DNA of 64,000 nt from positions 62,001 to 126,000 of the forward strand of contig CAYJMG010000004.1 in NCBI GenBank assembly GCA_964371355.1, read 5' to 3'. The notes under the pieces are model-generated. The model was not told where the DNA came from. It searched no databases and worked only from the letters and a program-made list of their open reading frames with translations. The stretch is from JACRBR01 sp964371355. Its GTDB lineage: Bacteria > Chloroflexota > Dehalococcoidia > DSTF01 > JACRBR01. The position numbers and the translations under genes are program-made. Positions within the stretch are counted from its first letter, which is position 1. Every line of letters starts with the position of its first letter. Below are positions 60,623 through 64,000 of the stretch, in pieces.

Positions 60623-60767
60623 TTGGTTTGACAGCAACGGTGACAGCAACCCCTGCGGACGCGCGCGGACGATCTCATGGGCGTCGGGCGAGGACGGCGT
60701 CCATCTGCCCCGGCGGGAGGGCGCCCTGCAGAACCGCTGCCGACGCGCCGAAGGCAGCGCACCTCGT

Positions 60768-61805
60768 TCAGTCGTCACGAAAGGCGTCGATGATCTGCTG
60801 CACGCGGGCGACGACATGATCCCCTCGCTCCGCCGGCGTCTCCCCGCTGCGGACGACGACCAGGTCGAGCGCCGGCACGACGAAAATGTACTGCCCCAGG
60901 TAGCCACCCGCGTAGAACGTGCCGAAGTCATCTCGCAGGAGCCACCAGTGTGCGCCATAACCGCGATCGGTGCCGGTGGGCTGCGCAGGGGCGGGTGTCC
61001 TCCCATGGTCAACCCAGCCCTCGGGCAGCAGGCGCTGGCCACCCCAGAGGCCGTCACGCAAGTAGAGCAGGCCGAACTTCGCGAAGTCGCGCGGCGTGCA
61101 GAAGCAGAATGACGAAGCGATCCAGCTGCCGGAGACGTCGAACTTCGGCGTGGCGCTTGCCATGCCGATGCGGTCGAACAGCTCCGTGCGAAGAAACCGG
61201 CCGTAAGCATCATGCGGGCCGACAATCTCTCGGATCATCCGCGAGATGATGTTGCTGGTGCCGCTTGAGTAGTTCGAGATCGTGTCCGGTACGTGGTCGA
61301 GGGGGAAGGCCGCCGCGAATGCGCCGGTATCGTCGGCGCCGGGCTGGAACAGCATCCTGATGACGTCGGACGCAGCGGTGTCGACGTAGTCCTCGGCAAA
61401 CCGCAGTCCTGACGTCATATGCAACAACTGGTCGAGCGTGATGGCGGCACGCGGATCGCCGTCTTGGGCCCATTCCGGCGCCGCTGCCCGCTGCGCTACG
61501 CTCAGACGCCCCTGCCGCACCAGGACGCCGACCGCGGCGTGCAGCATGCTCTTCGCCATCGACCACGACGGCTGCTGGTCGTTGGGGCTGACGCCGGCGG
61601 CGTAGCCTTCGGCGACGATGCGGCCGCGGTGCACGACGAGCAGGGCGTTGGTCCGGGATTCCAGTTCCGGCTGCGGCTCGGCGACGGCCTGTTCGACGAG
61701 GGATGACAGCCCTCTGCGTAGCGCATTCTTCGGCGGGCTGGCCTGCTCCCACGCCTCGGTCGGAAACGCCACATCAGCGGGCTGTGGCTGCAGGGGGACG
61801 ATCAT
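60768..61805 (-). CDS. beta-lactamase-fold serine hydrolase
   Basis: A 345-residue class C/AmpH-like serine hydrolase without a signal peptide. SWSMAKSM holds the nucleophile Ser and Lys (S-x-x-K), ISNYSSGTSNIISRM the Tyr-x-Ser motif and YLGQYIFVVPALDLVVVRSG the end of the sheet. It is related to the 6-aminohexanoate-dimer hydrolase group (LLHMTSGLRFAEDY) and probably cleaves an amide or ester. The only gene between tRNA-Cys and the repeated tRNA end. GGAG is ~12 nt before ATG 61805. Confidence 0.9.
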   Translation of the reverse strand: MIVPLQPQPADVAFPTEAWEQASPPKNALRRGLSSLVEQAVAEPQPELESRTNALLVVHRGRIVAEGYAAGVSPNDQQPSWSMAKSMLHAAVGVLVRQGRLSVAQRAAAPEWAQDGDPRAAITLDQLLHMTSGLRFAEDYVDTAASDVIRMLFQPGADDTGAFAAAFPLDHVPDTISNYSSGTSNIISRMIREIVGPHDAYGRFLRTELFDRIGMASATPKFDVSGSWIASSFCFCTPRDFAKFGLLYLRDGLWGGQRLLPEGWVDHGRTPAPAQPTGTDRGYGAHWWLLRDDFGTFYAGGYLGQYIFVVPALDLVVVRSGETPAERGDHVVARVQQIIDAFRDD

Positions 61806-62013
61806 GCTGATTCAACTCCATCCGTCTTGGGACGGCACCCTTGTACCACGCGCCCGCCGGCCAGGCACCTGCGGTGGGGCGCTCGCCGCCACTGCGCGGG
61901 CAGCCCGAGCGCGCACTTAGAGGTGATGTTGCGATGCGTCGGAAAGGCGTGCGAATCTCCTCGAAGCCCGCCACCCGCCGGCGTGAGCGGATTGTTCGCT
62001 GCGCCACGCACCT
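61806..62013. other. spacer between the serine hydrolase and the tRNA-Cys fragment
   Basis: 208 nt with no gene. A CCGTC-TTGG-GACGG hairpin is at about 61825; the rest is GC-rich and holds no recognisable promoter or integrase remnant. Confidence 0.5.
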
Positions 62014-62052
62014 AACCCCCATCGCCGGCTCGAATCCGGTCGTCGCCTCCAA
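62014..62052 (+). pseudogene. 3' fragment of tRNA-Cys (second attachment-site-like copy)
   Basis: A copy of tRNA-Cys bases from the anticodon stem through CCA, with A-to-G and T-to-C changes. There is no 5' half, so it cannot be a working tRNA. Confidence 0.85.
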
Positions 62053-62062
62053 CGCCCTCGCT

Positions 62063-62803
62063 CTACTTCACCGCCTCCACCCAGTCCGGGCCGCCCCAGG
62101 TCAGGTCGAACGCGTTGTCGTTGAGTATGTGCGCCCACGCGAGCCACGCCACCCAGCGGCAGACGCCGTAGAACATCGCCCCGCGATACAGAACCACCAG
62201 CGCCTGTCCGGGCAGCACGCCGCCGAGCCATCCCCAGAACGGATCGCCGGGCGCCACGACGCGGTGGAAGTAGTCCGCCGTCAGCACACGCCAGTTCAGC
62301 AGCACCAGCGCGATCCAGAACCCGTCCCAGACGAATCCCAGGCTGCTGAAGTACGCCGCACCATCGACGTAGCGGCCCGTGCTCCCCGCATAGGCCCACG
62401 CCCCGAAGCTCACGCGCTCGAACGACAGCGGGAAGAACAGCATCACCCCGTTCGAGTCGAGGGTGTCGCTAAGCACGTGCGCCCACACGCCGATCATCAG
62501 CCCCACCGCCCAGCCCTTGTGCCGCGTCACGAGGAGGCACAGCAGCCCCACCGCGATCCCGAACGCCAGTGAGTGCGTGAACCCGAGCCCCGGGAACGAT
62601 CTGTGCCAGGCCGCTGGATTTTCGGCCTTGATCTCGTATCCGAAGACGTTGATGCCGTAGATGAACCACTTGGTGAAGACGTCCGGCCCCCACGACCCCA
62701 GCAGCACGGCCACAAAGCTGATCTTGAAGCCCAGCTTTCCCTCGGCGCCGCCGAGGTGGAGCTTCACAAGGTAGGGTTCGACGTCGTGCGCGGCCCAGCT
62801 CAA
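62063..62803 (-). CDS. membrane-bound metal-dependent hydrolase-like protein (DUF457/YdjM type)
   Basis: A 246-residue polytopic protein. FTHSLAFGIAVGLLCLLV and AHVLSDTLDSNGVMLFFPLSF match the membrane-bound metal-dependent hydrolase family (YdjM/DUF457), with His and Asp that could bind a metal; GSWGPDVFTK near the start adds another Asp. Real activity is not established. It starts at TTG 62803, which overlaps the stop of the upstream gene as TTGA; this overlap decides the start against the longer frame. It ends 10 nt after the tRNA-Cys fragment. Confidence 0.8.
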   Translation of the reverse strand: MSWAAHDVEPYLVKLHLGGAEGKLGFKISFVAVLLGSWGPDVFTKWFIYGINVFGYEIKAENPAAWHRSFPGLGFTHSLAFGIAVGLLCLLVTRHKGWAVGLMIGVWAHVLSDTLDSNGVMLFFPLSFERVSFGAWAYAGSTGRYVDGAAYFSSLGFVWDGFWIALVLLNWRVLTADYFHRVVAPGDPFWGWLGGVLPGQALVVLYRGAMFYGVCRWVAWLAWAHILNDNAFDLTWGGPDWVEAVK

Positions 62804-63048
62804 GGGCGCACCCGCCGCCACAACGCGGGCACTGCCCATACGGCGAGGAAACAGAAGGTGATGCCCTCCGCCCACGAGAGCAGGAACCGCTGGTCCCACA
62901 ACCCCAGGCCGATGTAGGGCAGCGCCGCGATGGCGTAGGGCGTCGCCCCGCGCCAGTGACGCAGGATCGATTCGCCGGCCGGGTCCATATCCCGCGAATC
63001 ACGCGCGTCCGCGCCGGATGCTTCGTGCGAGTCGGGCGGAGGGGTCAT
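62800..63048 (-). CDS. small membrane protein
   Basis: An 82-residue protein with a hydrophilic, acidic N-terminus, then two hydrophobic stretches (ATPYAIAALPYIGLGLW; FLLSWAEGITFCFLAVWAVPAL) and a basic end RRVRP. Family not recognised. The stop overlaps the TTG of the YdjM-type gene, so the two are co-translated. Confidence 0.62.
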   Translation of the reverse strand: MTPPPDSHEASGADARDSRDMDPAGESILRHWRGATPYAIAALPYIGLGLWDQRFLLSWAEGITFCFLAVWAVPALWRRVRP

Positions 63049-63119
63049 CGTCGTCCATCAGCGCGGCGTTGTGATCACCGACGGGCGCCGCGCGCGGGAA
63101 CTATACAGGATGCGCGTCA

Positions 63120-63932
63120 CTACGACTGCGCTGGCATTGCTCCCTCGGCTCGCGAGCCGACGTCGCGGGGCGGCAGGAACGACACGTCCGCTGCCAGGCC
63201 GTAATGGTCCGATGCCGACAGCCGCTCGTCGGTGGCGTGGCGCGCGTGGAACGCCAGCCGGGCGTCGTGCACCCGTACCCGGTCGTCCACGAAGATGTAG
63301 TCGATGGTCTTCGGCGTGCCACCCCACTCCGCGTGCACGGGCGCGGGCACCGTCCCCTCGGGCTCGCGGCCATGCACCAGCGCGTACGCCGAGCGCATAC
63401 GCTCTCCCACCGCCGCGATGGGCGGAGAGCCAGGCGTTGCGTTCAGATCGCCCACGAAGATCGATGGTACGTCGTCGTGCATGGCCATCCACTCCAGGAT
63501 CCGCACCGCCTGCGCCAGACGCAGGGCTCCGGCATCCGTCGCGTGGTGCAGATGCGTGTTGTAGACGTCGAACGGCCGACCGTCCGGCGCCCGGAGGCGC
63601 ACCCGCACGGCCACCCGGTGTCCCCCGCGCAGGTCGATCGCCTCCGATCCCAGAATCTCCAGCCGCGTCTTGACCCCGATGGCCTCCCATCGGCTCTTCC
63701 AGCCCGCCTTCGCCACCTGGTGCAGTACGTACGGGCGCGAGCCCTCGGGCAACAGCCCGTTCACACGGTCGACGATCCACTTGCCCTGCGCGATCGGGAC
63801 CGAGATCTCTTGCAGGCCGATCACGTCCGGCAGCAGTTCGGCGATCTGTTCGATCACCATCGGCGCGCGTTCGTTCCACCGGTCGGAACGGTTGCGCAGG
63901 TTCAGGGTCGCGATGCGCACGGTCTCCGTCAT
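63120..63932 (-). CDS. endonuclease/exonuclease/phosphatase (EEP) family protein
   Basis: A 270-residue EEP-fold protein. IATLNLRNRSDRW (metal-site Asn), GLQEIS (catalytic Glu), YNTHLHH, VGDLNATP (Asp-x-Asn), TIDYIFV and SDHYGLAADV (Asp-His) are all present, so the active site looks complete. No signal peptide, so a cytosolic nuclease or phosphodiesterase is likely; the substrate is unknown. ATG 63932 is 7 nt after TAGAAT, the clearest leaderless promoter in the window. Confidence 0.92.
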   Translation of the reverse strand: MTETVRIATLNLRNRSDRWNERAPMVIEQIAELLPDVIGLQEISVPIAQGKWIVDRVNGLLPEGSRPYVLHQVAKAGWKSRWEAIGVKTRLEILGSEAIDLRGGHRVAVRVRLRAPDGRPFDVYNTHLHHATDAGALRLAQAVRILEWMAMHDDVPSIFVGDLNATPGSPPIAAVGERMRSAYALVHGREPEGTVPAPVHAEWGGTPKTIDYIFVDDRVRVHDARLAFHARHATDERLSASDHYGLAADVSFLPPRDVGSRAEGAMPAQS

Positions 63933-63939
63933 CTGCCTG

Positions 63940-63945
63940 ATTCTA
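63940..63945 (-). promoter_or_regulatory. -10 box TAGAAT of the EEP gene
   Basis: TAGAAT on the minus strand ends 7 nt before ATG 63932, with no ribosome binding site. Confidence 0.6.
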
Positions 63946-63966
63946 TCGAAGCGCGATCGACGAGCA

Positions 63967-63990
63967 GGGACGGCCACGCGTGGCCGTCCC
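63967..63990. repeat. 24-bp perfect palindrome
   Basis: GGGACGGCCACG followed by its exact reverse complement, upstream of the EEP promoter. Similar in make-up to the palindromes at 45965-45981 and 35283-35302. Confidence 0.65.
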
Positions 63991-64000
63991 GGTACGTCGC

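Noticed and set aside
61935..61960. Possible tRNA-Leu 3' fragment (gcgaatctcctc)
   Set aside because: Only about nine bases match and no acceptor stem can be built.

Overview
The window reads as a chromosomal stretch of a high-GC bacterium, most probably a Chloroflexota (Dehalococcoidia or SAR202-like) lineage. This is inferred from gene content: a two-subunit ADP-forming acyl-CoA synthetase, an AftB-like GT-C enzyme, a DUF5317 protein, tandem 'secreted repeat' lipoproteins and an Nuo operon without nuoEFG. Nearly all of it is ordinary housekeeping DNA with short spacers. GTG and TTG starts are common, ATGA-type overlaps tie operons together, and about ten genes have a TAnnnT -10 box only 6-8 nt before the start codon, which implies leaderless mRNAs.

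Layout. 1-7.8 kb (mostly minus): a secreted alpha/beta hydrolase behind argG, DUF1015, a HIT protein, rph, comEC and a lipoprotein. 8.0-10.2 kb: acyl-CoA synthetase (ADP-forming) beta and alpha subunits. 10.2-14.2 kb: a repeat-rich spacer, a second HIT protein, a VOC protein, a membrane metalloprotease and rpe. 14.2-17.4 kb: argH with a GT-C glycosyltransferase. 17.6-26.0 kb: a GGDEF-EAL protein, a HAD hydrolase, a VOC-DinB fusion, an SPFH protein with three 74-residue repeats and an HD-GYP protein. 26.3-29.7 kb: dnaX-ybaB-recR and trmO. 29.8-36.3 kb: two APH-like kinases, a GH20-like hydrolase, a DUF5678/retropepsin pair, msrA, ybeY and DUF4870.

36.4-46 kb holds nuoA-C-D-H-J-K-(DUF2007)-L-M-N on the minus strand. 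It lacks nuoB, nuoI and nuoEFG, so the subunits that carry the iron-sulfur clusters and the NADH module are not here. 46.3-50.8 kb: a 29-residue ORF with a structured leader, DUF5317, a 7Fe ferredoxin, an aminotransferase with two small partners, and two paralogous lipoproteins. 50.9-57.7 kb: gatA/gatC, two methyltransferases and a class A penicillin-binding protein. 57.7-64 kb: a GH9-like lipoprotein, tRNA-Leu(GAG), tRNA-Cys(GCA), a 1.5 kb segment bounded by a second copy of the tRNA-Cys 3' end and carrying a serine hydrolase, a membrane-bound hydrolase pair and an EEP-family nuclease/phosphatase.

The most unusual structure is in the spacers. At least thirteen intergenic sites carry short tandem arrays with an exact 7-bp period, many with units of the form AGnnnAC and several overlapping the stop codon of the gene before them. 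A few others have an 8-bp period. Other repeats include a 38-bp tandem element with a distant copy, an 18-bp palindrome found twice, GGGAC-type palindromes, and a dispersed repeat that appears inserted in frame in the metalloprotease gene. No CRISPR array, prophage or insertion-sequence transposase was seen.
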